Shown here piece by piece: positions 16,541 to 25,354 of a DNA stretch of 54,465 nucleotides. The DNA lies in the NCBI GenBank assembly GCA_036562565.1, contig DATCJY010000082.1:1-54465 (forward strand), read 5' to 3'. Made by a program: the position numbers and the translations under genes. The notes beneath the pieces were generated by a model. It was not told where the DNA came from, did no database searches, and saw nothing but the letters and a program-made list of their open reading frames with translations. Position 1 is the first letter of the stretch, and each line of letters opens with the position of its first letter. This DNA comes from DATCJY01 sp036562565 (GTDB taxonomy: Bacteria; Bacteroidota; Bacteroidia; Flavobacteriales_D; Sanyastnellaceae).

Positions 16541-19090
16541 TCAACGCTTGGCATTGGCTTGCCAAGTGCGATATCCTTCTATACCGCAGCGGAGCCATTT
16601 TGCATATTCTTCAGCGTCTTTGTTGTATTTCTCAATCGGTGCAAGCAAATCTCCATCCGGAGAGACGATGGCATACATTGGTTGGGAGTTATCATTAAAT
16701 GTTTCCGTTTGCAGGGTTGCCCATTTGTTACCTACGGTTCGGATTCGCTTCTTGCGACCATCGCGTGTGGTGTACACAAATTGTTCTTCTTTAGGAAGTT
16801 CCACACCCTCGTCCACATAAAGCGATACCATCACAAAATCATTTTCAAGCAACGGGCGAACCTGCTCTGTTGGCCATACATTGTCCTCCATAGAACGGCA
16901 GTTCACACAAGCCCAACCGGTAAAGTCAATGAACACCGGTTTGCCTTCTTCTCTGGCCGCACGCAAACCTTCTTCCAAATCGTGGTACATTTTGAATTCC
17001 GGTTTGTACTCATAGACGCTGTAAGATTTGGGCGGTGGGAAACCACTTAGAAATTTGAACTTGTTCAAATCAGACGGAGGCATGATACCCGGCACGAGTC
17101 GCAACGTGAAGAGCGCAACGGCAAGGGTGAAGCCCATTTTGAACTTCGACATGGTTTTAGAACCTTGGCCGGGCTTGAACTTGAACATTCCCAACAGATA
17201 GAGTACCCACAAAATTCCTATCAATACCCAAGCAGCGAAGAAGACTTCGCGCTTGATGATGCCCCATTGCTGCACCAAGTCGGCCATAGAAAGGAATTTA
17301 ATCGCCAAGGCTACTTCAATGAATCCTAGTGAAACTTTGAAGTCGTCCATCCAGCCTCCTGACTTAGGCAGTTTTTTCAGCAGACTTGGGAAAGCCGCAA
17401 AAACACCAAACGGGAATCCCAATCCGATACCGAAACCAATCATCGCAGCAGAAATGCGCGCGGCCGGAAGTGAAAGCTGCATACCCAGAAACGAGTATAG
17501 TCCTTGAGCACTTTGGCCATAGATACTTCCAATCACACTGCCCAAAATAGGACCGGTACATGAGAAAGAGACAATGGCCAATGTAAGGGCCATGAAGAAT
17601 ATTCCCACCATACCACCAATGTCGGATGCACTGTCCGCTTTGTTGGCAATGCTGCTAGGCAGGCTGATTTCATAGTAACCGAAGAAAGAAATGGCGAATA
17701 CTATGAAGACAACAAAGAAGAATAGGTTGAGCCATACATTGGTAGAAATGTTATTGAGTATCTCTGGGTCAACATTCTTGGTAAGGTGGAATGGTAATGA
17801 CAACAAGAAATAAATCAACAGAATGAAGAAGCCGTAAAGAATCGCATTGCGCTTGCCTTTATTCCCTTCAGAACCTTTTGTGAAGAAGCTCACAGTAAGT
17901 GGAATCATAGGGAATACACAAGGAGTAAGCAACGCCAGCAATCCACCCAAAAGACCAAAGATGAAAATCATCCACAGGCTGTGGTTTTCCTGCACCACAC
18001 CACAATCGTTGACGGGCTTGGTGAGATCTACATTGGCCATGATGAATGGGTCGTTCTCACGTGCCAATTGCACAGATGCTTCATCGGCAAGCGGGTCGTA
18101 TTGGTATGCTTTGCCATTCTTCAAATCAAATTTGAAGTAAACATCATCACCGGGCATACAACCTTCATGATTGCATATCATGTATTTCACAGTACCCGTG
18201 ATCACAGGCATATTTTGGGAGGTAGCCTGTACCCGTTGTGTGAATTGTGGAGAACCTTCGTGGTAATCCACATTCATAAGGAAGCCGGTATCATATTTAC
18301 GCAAAGGCTTTGGCTCGGTAGGTTTGCCAATGAACTGATAGCCTTCACCTGCTAGAAATTCGATGGTCGTAGGAATAGGACCTTCATTGCTTTCAAGCTC
18401 TTGAGCATAGATGTGCCAGCCGTCAGCAATATTGGCTGTGATCACCAAATCGAAGATGTTTTCCCCAACAGGCTCAATGGCAAACGACCATGAAGTTGGA
18501 TTCAGCAGGCCTTCGCTAGTCTTCTGTAAAGCCGATTCGGTACCGGCCACTTCTTCTTCAACCTTACTTACTTTCACTTCATCATCAGTTGGAGCAACGG
18601 CAACTGAAGTTGTCGGTGCATAGGTCAGCTCAAAAAACTCTGGATCCGGAAAAATACATTGCTTCTCATCGCAAGCCATGTATTGTAACTCTCCGGTGAT
18701 TTTAAAGGGCTTCCTTGTCAGAAGTTTGATACGCTGTATGAAGGTCGCTTCATCCTCAAAGTAATTGAGCTCACCATCGAATTGTGGGTCATAGTGCTTG
18801 ATGTACTTACCTTCTTTTACTCCGCTTACCAATGTAAAGTCCTTCGACTTATCGAGTTGTAGCGTAGTAGCAATCGGGGCAATATCCAAAGGCTTGTCCG
18901 ACACTTTGGTAGCATAGACGTGCCAACCTTTATCAATTTTTGCTTGGGCCACTACTTCTGCTTCCTCATCACTGACACTGCGAATGGAAAATGTCCATTT
19001 TACAGGTGTCAGGATTTGAGCGGGGGCATGAACAAGGGCGATGCTCCAGAGAATAAGAACACTCAATAATCCACGAAGTTGTAGTCTCAT
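16541..19090 (-). CDS. dsbD: DsbD-family thiol:disulfide interchange protein with duplicated N-terminal domain
   Basis: Inner-membrane electron carrier that moves reducing power from cytoplasmic thioredoxin to periplasmic thiols. From the ATG at 19090 (849 residues): signal peptide (1-25) and two tandem DsbD-alpha-like domains (about 26-165 and 195-330). Each keeps a Cys-x4-Cys pair (C140/C145 and C306/C311) and a WHxYA signature. The membrane core has LTPCVFP (C391) and SFSCTGP (C511). The C-terminal thioredoxin domain has CVNC (C728, C731). E. coli DsbD has only one alpha domain. A start 48 bases upstream is possible, but a TAAATTTG promoter element lies inside that stretch, so 19090 is preferred. 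Confidence 0.92.
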   Translation of the reverse strand: MRLQLRGLLSVLILWSIALVHAPAQILTPVKWTFSIRSVSDEEAEVVAQAKIDKGWHVYATKVSDKPLDIAPIATTLQLDKSKDFTLVSGVKEGKYIKHYDPQFDGELNYFEDEATFIQRIKLLTRKPFKITGELQYMACDEKQCIFPDPEFFELTYAPTTSVAVAPTDDEVKVSKVEEEVAGTESALQKTSEGLLNPTSWSFAIEPVGENIFDLVITANIADGWHIYAQELESNEGPIPTTIEFLAGEGYQFIGKPTEPKPLRKYDTGFLMNVDYHEGSPQFTQRVQATSQNMPVITGTVKYMICNHEGCMPGDDVYFKFDLKNGKAYQYDPLADEASVQLARENDPFIMANVDLTKPVNDCGVVQENHSLWMIFIFGLLGGLLALLTPCVFPMIPLTVSFFTKGSEGNKGKRNAILYGFFILLIYFLLSLPFHLTKNVDPEILNNISTNVWLNLFFFVVFIVFAISFFGYYEISLPSSIANKADSASDIGGMVGIFFMALTLAIVSFSCTGPILGSVIGSIYGQSAQGLYSFLGMQLSLPAARISAAMIGFGIGLGFPFGVFAAFPSLLKKLPKSGGWMDDFKVSLGFIEVALAIKFLSMADLVQQWGIIKREVFFAAWVLIGILWVLYLLGMFKFKPGQGSKTMSKFKMGFTLAVALFTLRLVPGIMPPSDLNKFKFLSGFPPPKSYSVYEYKPEFKMYHDLEEGLRAAREEGKPVFIDFTGWACVNCRSMEDNVWPTEQVRPLLENDFVMVSLYVDEGVELPKEEQFVYTTRDGRKKRIRTVGNKWATLQTETFNDNSQPMYAIVSPDGDLLAPIEKYNKDAEEYAKWLRCGIEGYRTWQANAKR

Positions 19091-19114
19091 ATTTCTAACG
19101 AAAAATATATCGAA

Positions 19115-19122
19115 CAAATTTA
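19115..19122 (-). promoter_or_regulatory. dsbD promoter -7 element
   Basis: The minus strand reads TAAATTTG, an exact -7 match, 24 bases before the dsbD ATG. The -33 spacing is poor (TTG at 13 or 26 bases), which may mean the promoter needs an activator; see the palindrome at 19148-19167. Confidence 0.5.
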
Positions 19123-19147
19123 GCCGGAAGCATTGCAAACATTAGCT

Positions 19148-19167
19148 CCAATAGCCAATACTATTGG
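19148..19167. promoter_or_regulatory. Overlapping CCAATA/TATTGG palindromes upstream of dsbD
   Basis: CCAATAG-CCAATA-CTATTGG. The outer arms pair as seven bases around six, and the inner CCAATA-C-TATTGG pairs around one base. It sits about 26 bases upstream of the dsbD -7 element, between the dsbD promoter and the 3' end of the M1 peptidase gene. No T tract follows on either strand, so it looks more like an operator than a terminator. Confidence 0.35.
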
Positions 19168-19212
19168 AATTCCATATTCTTAATACTCCTTAAAAAATTG
19201 GATGGCCCGGGT

Positions 19213-21081
19213 CTAGTCAATCAATAGCTTGTGTACGTTGATTGACTGGCCTTCAGCAATCTGGACGATATAACTTCCTTTTGCCAATGCCGGCAAATCC
19301 AAATATTGATTCACTCGGAAAGCATCATTCGCATAGCAGAGACTTCCCATGGAATCGAAAATTTTAACGGATACAACCTCTTGGTTATCGGAAGAAATGA
19401 GGATTCTGTCCTTGGCAGGATTTGGATAAATCGCATAACGAGGTCGCTCAATTTGTGCAATGCCCACAACCATATCAGGGTCATGTGTTACAGTGCCGTT
19501 ACCATTTGTTATCCATTGATTTGGGTCTACTTTAAATCCGGTGATATTGCCGGGGCACCATACCAAATGTTCGGTTTCGTTGGCATCAATGAAAAGACGA
19601 ACAAGCATATCCCCTTCTTCACGTTCCACCTTGATGTCTACAGGTGTTTTGTAGAGCGGGTTATCAGGATTGTTGGTTGTTTGTAGAATGCGCAGGGCGA
19701 GATAAGTACCGTTGGAATTCCATGTGATATTAAAAGTAGGTGCACCACCTTTGTAATACCATTGGTTGAAAAAATCTTCCAAATCCATTCCTGTAGTGTT
19801 CTCCATCACGGCTTTAAAGTCTGTAGCATAAGCCGTACGGCCACCAAATTCGGTGAGGTAGTTTCTGATTCCTTCAAAGAACAATTCATCGTTGTTGATG
19901 TGATAACGCAAGGTGTTGATTACCATGGCCGCTTTTCTATAATACAATCCGGGGTTACCGAAAACAGACAACAAGTTGGTTGTATCAAGTGCTGCCCCAT
20001 ATACAGGAGATGTAGTGGTATTATCAGTAAAGAAGCTCATGCGAGCTGTATTAGCACTTTCGGCATTAGGAGCGGTGAACTCTGCATACACCGATTCTGC
20101 CCATGTGGACAAACCCTCGCTGAGCATCACATCTTTCCATGAAGCGCAACCGACATGGTTACCGAACCATTGGTGAGCAATCTCGTGGGCATCCACTCCA
20201 CCATTGGAAGCAATCAAGGTCTGGTTCTCTATTCCGCCTGAAAGATTCACTTTAGCAAATCCCAATTTCTCCTCATAGAAAGGATACAAACCAAACAAAT
20301 CGCTATACACTTGAAGGATGTTCTGAGCCTCCTCAGGAACATAACCGTAGTAATCCAAACGCAAAGAATCTGTTCTACCTACCGGGTGCCAATACTCTGT
20401 GACTTCTTCAAATGAAGTCACCACGAAAGCAATCAAATAGAAATTGATGGGGTATTTTGATTTCCATTCCCAGCGCTTGTTTTCACCCAGGTCCACCACA
20501 TTGGTCAACACACCATTGGCGATACCGCGGTCAGCAGCGGATGTGGTCACGTAGAACCATGAAGAATCGGCAAGGTCTGTAAGGCTTTGCTTGCATGGCC
20601 ACCAAGTATTAGAGTTATAAGGAGGACTGGCTGAGAATTTACCCAAGTTACCACTGAAGAAACCGGAGTTGTTGACCAAGTTAGAAATTACCGGTGTACC
20701 ATGATAGTACACACGCACGTCCACCATTTGGTTTTGTAGTGCAGGTGTTGTGAGTAAAACATTCAATTCACCGTTGGAATGAGTGAATGGTGTATTGACA
20801 AAATCTCCGTTATCGATAGCCACCATTACCGAGTCCACCGTGAGATTAGCAACCAACTCAAGAGCAAAAGTGTCGAGCTCATTCACGAGGCACTTGGCCC
20901 TGGTGAGTGCATTACCGCTGATGTTATTGTGTGCTTTCTGTATTTCAAGGTCCAACCAATAGAAAGTCACATCGTATTGATTCATGCGAGCGATGTGTGC
21001 TGCAGAAGGAACACCGGCATAAGAAAAAATGCCTGCAAAAAGAAAAACAACGAGTGTTACTGAGCGATAAAATCGTGTCAT
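19213..21081 (-). CDS. Secreted M1-family peptidase with T9SS sorting domain
   Basis: Zinc metallopeptidase of 622 residues exported by Sec (signal about 1-22) and then across the outer membrane by T9SS. The N-terminal beta domain is followed by the thermolysin-like core. It contains GGIEN (282-286, in place of GAMEN), the zinc motif HEIAH (299-303) and the third ligand in LSEGLSTW (E322), so it should be active. The C-terminal 70 residues are a type A sorting domain: YAIYPNPAKDRILIS at its start, KIFDSMGSL, and GSYIVQI near the end. Likely an extracellular aminopeptidase for peptide feeding. Single gene; no clear terminator is seen below it apart from the palindrome at 19148. Confidence 0.9.
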   Translation of the reverse strand: MTRFYRSVTLVVFLFAGIFSYAGVPSAAHIARMNQYDVTFYWLDLEIQKAHNNISGNALTRAKCLVNELDTFALELVANLTVDSVMVAIDNGDFVNTPFTHSNGELNVLLTTPALQNQMVDVRVYYHGTPVISNLVNNSGFFSGNLGKFSASPPYNSNTWWPCKQSLTDLADSSWFYVTTSAADRGIANGVLTNVVDLGENKRWEWKSKYPINFYLIAFVVTSFEEVTEYWHPVGRTDSLRLDYYGYVPEEAQNILQVYSDLFGLYPFYEEKLGFAKVNLSGGIENQTLIASNGGVDAHEIAHQWFGNHVGCASWKDVMLSEGLSTWAESVYAEFTAPNAESANTARMSFFTDNTTTSPVYGAALDTTNLLSVFGNPGLYYRKAAMVINTLRYHINNDELFFEGIRNYLTEFGGRTAYATDFKAVMENTTGMDLEDFFNQWYYKGGAPTFNITWNSNGTYLALRILQTTNNPDNPLYKTPVDIKVEREEGDMLVRLFIDANETEHLVWCPGNITGFKVDPNQWITNGNGTVTHDPDMVVGIAQIERPRYAIYPNPAKDRILISSDNQEVVSVKIFDSMGSLCYANDAFRVNQYLDLPALAKGSYIVQIAEGQSINVHKLLID

Positions 21082-21109
21082 ATAAAATTATTTTGACTTA
21101 TAAGGATGC

Positions 21110-21117
21110 CGAAAATA
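21110..21117 (-). promoter_or_regulatory. Possible promoter of the T9SS M1 peptidase gene
   Basis: The minus strand reads TATTTTCG, 7 of 8 to the -7 consensus, 28 bases before the ATG. No -33 TTG is seen. Confidence 0.3.
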
Positions 21118-21206
21118 AGCCTCTCGAAAAAACAGGCTTAATCACAAATCGGGGGATACACCCTAAAATCATTTAACACGCCATGGTACGCGCTGCAAAT
21201 TGGTAC

Positions 21207-22301
21207 TCAATGCCTGTCAAAATCCACCACAATGCGCTCTGATGTAGGCACTGCCTGACAAGTAAGGATATAGCCGGCTTCCACTTCACCCGGCTCAAGA
21301 GCATAGTTGACACGCATTGGTGCGGTGCCTTCGCTCAGGTGCGCACGACAGGTACAACACATTCCTCCCTTGCATGAGAAAGGAATGTCCATACCGCTTT
21401 TTTGAGCAGCGTCCAAGATTGGCGTGCCATCCATCGGCATGTAGAAATTGCATTCATGCCCATCATAAATCACGGTAACAGCGCAACGCTGACCGGTATG
21501 CTGAACAGTTTCGGCCGCTTTAACTTCCTCTTCGGCAGGTTTTGCTGCCGGTTGTCCCGGAGAAGCAAATAGCTCAAAGTGGATTTTTTCCGGTGCCATA
21601 TTTTTCTCTTTGAGATAATCCGTAATCAAACGAATCATCGGCTCAGGACCGCAGACAAATGCTTCGTCCACCATATCCAACTGTATGAATGTACGGCAGA
21701 ACTTGTCCAGTTTCTCACGGTCGAGTCTTCCGGAAAACATATCCACTTCATTGGGTTCATCATCGAGCACATGAAAAAGTCTGAAACGTCCGAGGTAGGT
21801 ATCTTTTAAATCCTCAAGTTGTTCTCTGAAAATGATGGAGCCAAATTGGCGGTTGGCATAAATCATGGTCACCGTACTCTTTGGCTCTTCCACCAACACG
21901 CTTTTTGCAATGGAAAGAATTGGAGTAATGCCACTGCCACCGGCAAAAAGCAAATATTCCTTTTCATTGTCGGGATGAAGCGGAGTAGTGAACATCCCCA
22001 TCGGGGTCATCACCAGCATCTCATCACCTACTTTCAAATGCGTATTGATCCAGTTGGAAAATTTACCGTGAGGCACCGCTTTCACAGCCACGCGCAATTC
22101 GCCCTCATGAATTCCACTGCACACCGAGTAAGACCTGCGCACATCTTCACCATTAATCATCTGGCGTAAAGTCAGATACTGGCCTTGTTTAAAACGATAT
22201 AGATCTTTGAGTTCGTCAGGTACTTCAAAGGCCACAGATACTGCGTCTTTCGTTTCGCGTCTTATGTCTTTTACTTTCAGGGCGTGAAATTTGGGTCTCA
22301 T
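21207..22301 (-). CDS. paaE: PaaE-like ferredoxin reductase of phenylacetyl-CoA epoxidase
   Basis: NAD(P)H-dependent flavin and iron-sulfur reductase that feeds electrons to a multicomponent oxygenase. The 364-residue protein has the FAD motif RSYS (56-59), a nucleotide-binding domain with LLFAGGSGITPILSI, the NAD-side FVCGPEPM, and a C-terminal plant-type [2Fe-2S] domain with C310, C315, C318 and C348. This FNR-then-ferredoxin order is that of PaaE and other class IB-like reductases. Divergent position next to paaA supports PaaE. paaB, paaC and paaD are absent from the window. Confidence 0.88.
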   Translation of the reverse strand: MRPKFHALKVKDIRRETKDAVSVAFEVPDELKDLYRFKQGQYLTLRQMINGEDVRRSYSVCSGIHEGELRVAVKAVPHGKFSNWINTHLKVGDEMLVMTPMGMFTTPLHPDNEKEYLLFAGGSGITPILSIAKSVLVEEPKSTVTMIYANRQFGSIIFREQLEDLKDTYLGRFRLFHVLDDEPNEVDMFSGRLDREKLDKFCRTFIQLDMVDEAFVCGPEPMIRLITDYLKEKNMAPEKIHFELFASPGQPAAKPAEEEVKAAETVQHTGQRCAVTVIYDGHECNFYMPMDGTPILDAAQKSGMDIPFSCKGGMCCTCRAHLSEGTAPMRVNYALEPGEVEAGYILTCQAVPTSERIVVDFDRH

Positions 22302-22450
22302 ACATTTATATCAGAGGCGGTAAAAATAACCGATACATTCGTTCATCGATTTTAGCGTAAAATTGCAACTAACAATTACATCAGAGGATTGAAAACGGAA
22401 TGATTTTGCTCATAGGGCATCTTCCCATTGGTCTGCACATTTGTACAGCC

Positions 22451-22468
22451 GATGATTATTCAATCATC
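22451..22468. promoter_or_regulatory. Inverted repeat in the paaE-paaA divergent region
   Basis: GATGATT (22451-22457) and AATCATC (22462-22468) around four bases, 26 bases before the paaA ATG. The 193-base divergent region also holds two copies of ATCAGAGG (22310-22317 and 22380-22387) and a weak plus-strand TACATTCG at 22334-22341. The inverted repeat may be an operator or a leader hairpin; no regulator gene is nearby. Confidence 0.35.
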
Positions 22469-22494
22469 TCCAAAAAAACAACCATCAGAAAAGC

Positions 22495-23445
22495 ATGGAA
22501 AGTCAAGAAGCATTGGATCGCTTTCAACAATATGTGGATGCGGAGAACAAGGTAGAAGCCAAAGACTGGATGCCTGCCAATTACCGCAAGCAGCTGATTC
22601 GTCAGATATCCCAACACGCTCACAGCGAGATTGTAGGTATGCTGCCTGAAGGCAACTGGATTACGCGCGCTCCATCGTTACGCAGAAAAGCCATTCTCTT
22701 ATCAAAAGTGCAAGACGAAGCCGGACACGGTTTGTACCTCTACAGCGCTTGCGAAACATTGGGTGTTGACAGAGATACGCTGATTCAGGAATTGCACTCT
22801 GGCAAAGCAAAATATTCCTCCATCTTCAATTACCCAACCCTCTCATGGGCTGATATCGGTGCAATTGGTTGGTTGGTAGATGGGGCTGCAATTGTCAATC
22901 AGGTTTCATTGCAACGCACCAGCTACGGGCCATACAGCCGTGCAATGGTGCGCATATGTAAAGAAGAAAGTTTCCACCAACGCCAAGGTTATGAAATCAT
23001 GATTGCACTGGCCAAGCATGGCAATGAAGCTCAAAAAAGAATGGCGCAAGACGCGTTGAACCGTTGGTGGTGGCCATCACTTATGATGTTTGGTCCGAGT
23101 GATGCTCATTCTCCGAACAGCGCGCAGAACATGAAGTGGAAAATCAAACGCCACAGCAATGATGAATTGCGCCAGAAATTCATCGATATGACAGTACCTC
23201 AAGCTGAATACCTTGGTTTGACCATTCCTGACAAAGATTTGAAATGGAACGAAGAGCGCGGGCATTATGACTTCGGTGAAATTGATTGGACTGAATTCAA
23301 TGAAGTCATCAAAGGAAATGGTCCTTGCAACAAGGAGCGCATCGCTGCACGCACCAAAGCGTATGAAGAAGGTGCATGGGTGCGCGAAGCAGCCATGGCT
23401 TATGCAGAAAAACAAAAAGCAAAGAATAAAAAAGACGCAGCTTAA
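22495..23445 (+). CDS. paaA: 1,2-phenylacetyl-CoA epoxidase catalytic subunit PaaA
   Basis: Catalytic di-iron subunit that epoxidises the ring of phenylacetyl-CoA, the second step of aerobic phenylacetate breakdown. The 316-residue protein is close to the usual length. The four-helix ferritin-like core carries the ligands E45 (HSEIVGM), DEAGH (E75, H78) and EESFH (E158, H161), together with LSWADIGAIGWLVDGAA and RTSYGPYSRAM, all characteristic of PaaA. Normally paaA is followed by paaB, paaC and paaD; here a strong terminator comes 24 bases after the stop. PaaA needs PaaC as structural partner, so the missing genes must be elsewhere or the protein works differently. Confidence 0.95.
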   Translation: MESQEALDRFQQYVDAENKVEAKDWMPANYRKQLIRQISQHAHSEIVGMLPEGNWITRAPSLRRKAILLSKVQDEAGHGLYLYSACETLGVDRDTLIQELHSGKAKYSSIFNYPTLSWADIGAIGWLVDGAAIVNQVSLQRTSYGPYSRAMVRICKEESFHQRQGYEIMIALAKHGNEAQKRMAQDALNRWWWPSLMMFGPSDAHSPNSAQNMKWKIKRHSNDELRQKFIDMTVPQAEYLGLTIPDKDLKWNEERGHYDFGEIDWTEFNEVIKGNGPCNKERIAARTKAYEEGAWVREAAMAYAEKQKAKNKKDAA

Positions 23446-23468
23446 ACAACTCGTAATCAGAAACTGAG

Positions 23469-23509
23469 AGTAGCCCGCTTCCTTGATTAGCGGGCTACTT
23501 CTTTTTTTA
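23469..23509 (+). terminator. paaA terminator
   Basis: Eleven-base-pair stem AGTAGCCCGCT (23469-23479) with AGCGGGCTACT (23489-23499), then a T-rich tract. Confidence 0.9.
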
Positions 23510-23547
23510 CCCACTACCAAACCCTGATGCTCACTTTCAACTTGGAG

Positions 23548-25224
23548 CTATTTACGATACCCCAACTTCATTGCATGCACATAAAACCTGCGCATATCAA
23601 TCTTTGGCTCACCCTGTTCCATCGTTGACCAGATGCGTGTTTTCTTCCATTTGGTAGAAGCATTTACACGATGTTCTTTATCTCCATGTAAGAATACAAC
23701 AGGCATTTCAAAACTCTTCGCGTTTACCTTCCAGCGGTACTTCATGCAATACTCATTGCCCTTCTTCTTCACTTTGTATTGCAAAACAGGAATGGCAGGC
23801 CACTTGACATATTGCTCAAAGATGGGCGCGAGGTTCATGCCGGTCTTCTCACTCATCACTTGCACCACTTCTTTGTAGTTTGTATTGCGCATTTTGAATG
23901 TCGTGTCGCTCATGTTTTTGATAGTGCTCCACCAGAGATCATCGTTGTTCACGACATGTCGGATAGTGTTGAGGAACAACATTCCTTTTACATACATATC
24001 GCTATCACCTTCCTTGTTGACACCGTAAACTCCCATGATGGGTTTGCGATTACCCACGTTGCGTTTGAGTGCATTCACATAAGTCATTGCTGTATCATAA
24101 CCGTGAAGACACTCCACATAAATAGCTTCTGAATAGGTGCAAAAGCTTTCGTGAATCCACATGTCAGCAAGGTCTTGAGCCGTCACACTGTTGCCCCACC
24201 ATTCATGACCTGTTTCATGTATAATCAAGTAATCGAACTTCAATCCTGAGCCTGACATATCCATGCCTGCATAACCAGACTTGTAGTTGTTGCCATAAGC
24301 AACTGCACTTTGGTGCTCCATACCGAGGTAAGGAGTTTCAACCAATGCATAACCATCGTTCCAGAAAGGATACTTTCCCAAATACTTTTCATAGCACGCC
24401 AGCATGGGTTTGACTTGCTGAAAATGTTTCTTCGATTTATCCAAGTTGTAGGATAACACATAATAATCCAAATCGAGCGTATCGCCATCTGCGGCTATAT
24501 AGACATCGCTCCAATGGGCATAATCAGCGATGTTGATACTCACGTTGTAGTTGTTAATCGGATATGAAACTTTCCAATTATAAGTGGTATATCCCGGCTC
24601 ATCCACCGTGGTCGGAAGCTCTTGCCCATTGGCAACACAGCGCAATGGATTTGGAACAGCACAACTGATGTGCATGCTATCGGGCTCATCGGATAAATCA
24701 TCCTTGTTTGGCCACCAAAGACTCGCACCGATTCCTTGACACGAAACCGCAATCCATCTATTGCCCTTCTTATCATGTGTCCAAGTAAAACCGCCATCCC
24801 ATGGTGGATTCTTGGCAATGCGTGGTGAACCTTTGTATTCCACCTTAAACGATGATTTGGTTCCTTTTTCAACCGTCTGAGGGAATTCTACAAACACTGC
24901 ATCAAACTCTCTTCGATACTTCAGTTCGGTAGCACCATCGGTAATCCGCAGGATATCCATGTTAGCGAACAAATCAATCTGCACCGTATTGAAATCCTCC
25001 AATGCCGTGTAGGAAATGGTATTGCTACCGGATAGACTTTTGGTGACGGTATCAATTCGCAACTGCAAATCATAATGGGTCACATCATAACACCAGCGCT
25101 CCTTGCGCTGCCCACCGCGCAATTGGTCGGCATAGGAATATCCTTCCGCTGACTTGGTGAGCAATTGTGCGTGTACCATTACAGGCATCATTAGTAAGGT
25201 TGCCAAGAGGTGGATTCGCCACAT
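23548..25224 (-). CDS. M1-family aminopeptidase-like metallopeptidase
   Basis: Secreted zinc peptidase of 558 residues with a signal peptide (about 1-19, ending VMVHA). The core has YLGMEHQSAVAYGN (GMEHQ 301-305, in the place of GAMEN), the zinc motif HETGH (336-340) followed by EWWGN, and the third ligand in WIHESFCTYSEA (E359). The C-terminus is short and has no T9SS sorting domain, unlike the paralogue at 19213-21081, so it is probably periplasmic. The pair brackets paaE/paaA but runs in its own transcription unit. Confidence 0.9.
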   Translation of the reverse strand: MWRIHLLATLLMMPVMVHAQLLTKSAEGYSYADQLRGGQRKERWCYDVTHYDLQLRIDTVTKSLSGSNTISYTALEDFNTVQIDLFANMDILRITDGATELKYRREFDAVFVEFPQTVEKGTKSSFKVEYKGSPRIAKNPPWDGGFTWTHDKKGNRWIAVSCQGIGASLWWPNKDDLSDEPDSMHISCAVPNPLRCVANGQELPTTVDEPGYTTYNWKVSYPINNYNVSINIADYAHWSDVYIAADGDTLDLDYYVLSYNLDKSKKHFQQVKPMLACYEKYLGKYPFWNDGYALVETPYLGMEHQSAVAYGNNYKSGYAGMDMSGSGLKFDYLIIHETGHEWWGNSVTAQDLADMWIHESFCTYSEAIYVECLHGYDTAMTYVNALKRNVGNRKPIMGVYGVNKEGDSDMYVKGMLFLNTIRHVVNNDDLWWSTIKNMSDTTFKMRNTNYKEVVQVMSEKTGMNLAPIFEQYVKWPAIPVLQYKVKKKGNEYCMKYRWKVNAKSFEMPVVFLHGDKEHRVNASTKWKKTRIWSTMEQGEPKIDMRRFYVHAMKLGYRK

Positions 25225-25354
25225 AAATCATAGTTTTGATGTCGTGAAAATAAATTCTCATGCTCACTGTAAACGAAGAAAAAACACCAATGGTCATCAT
25301 CGCGTGTGAAATGTGAGCATTTCCTATTTTTCTTCGCGCTTCTTTCGAAACTCT

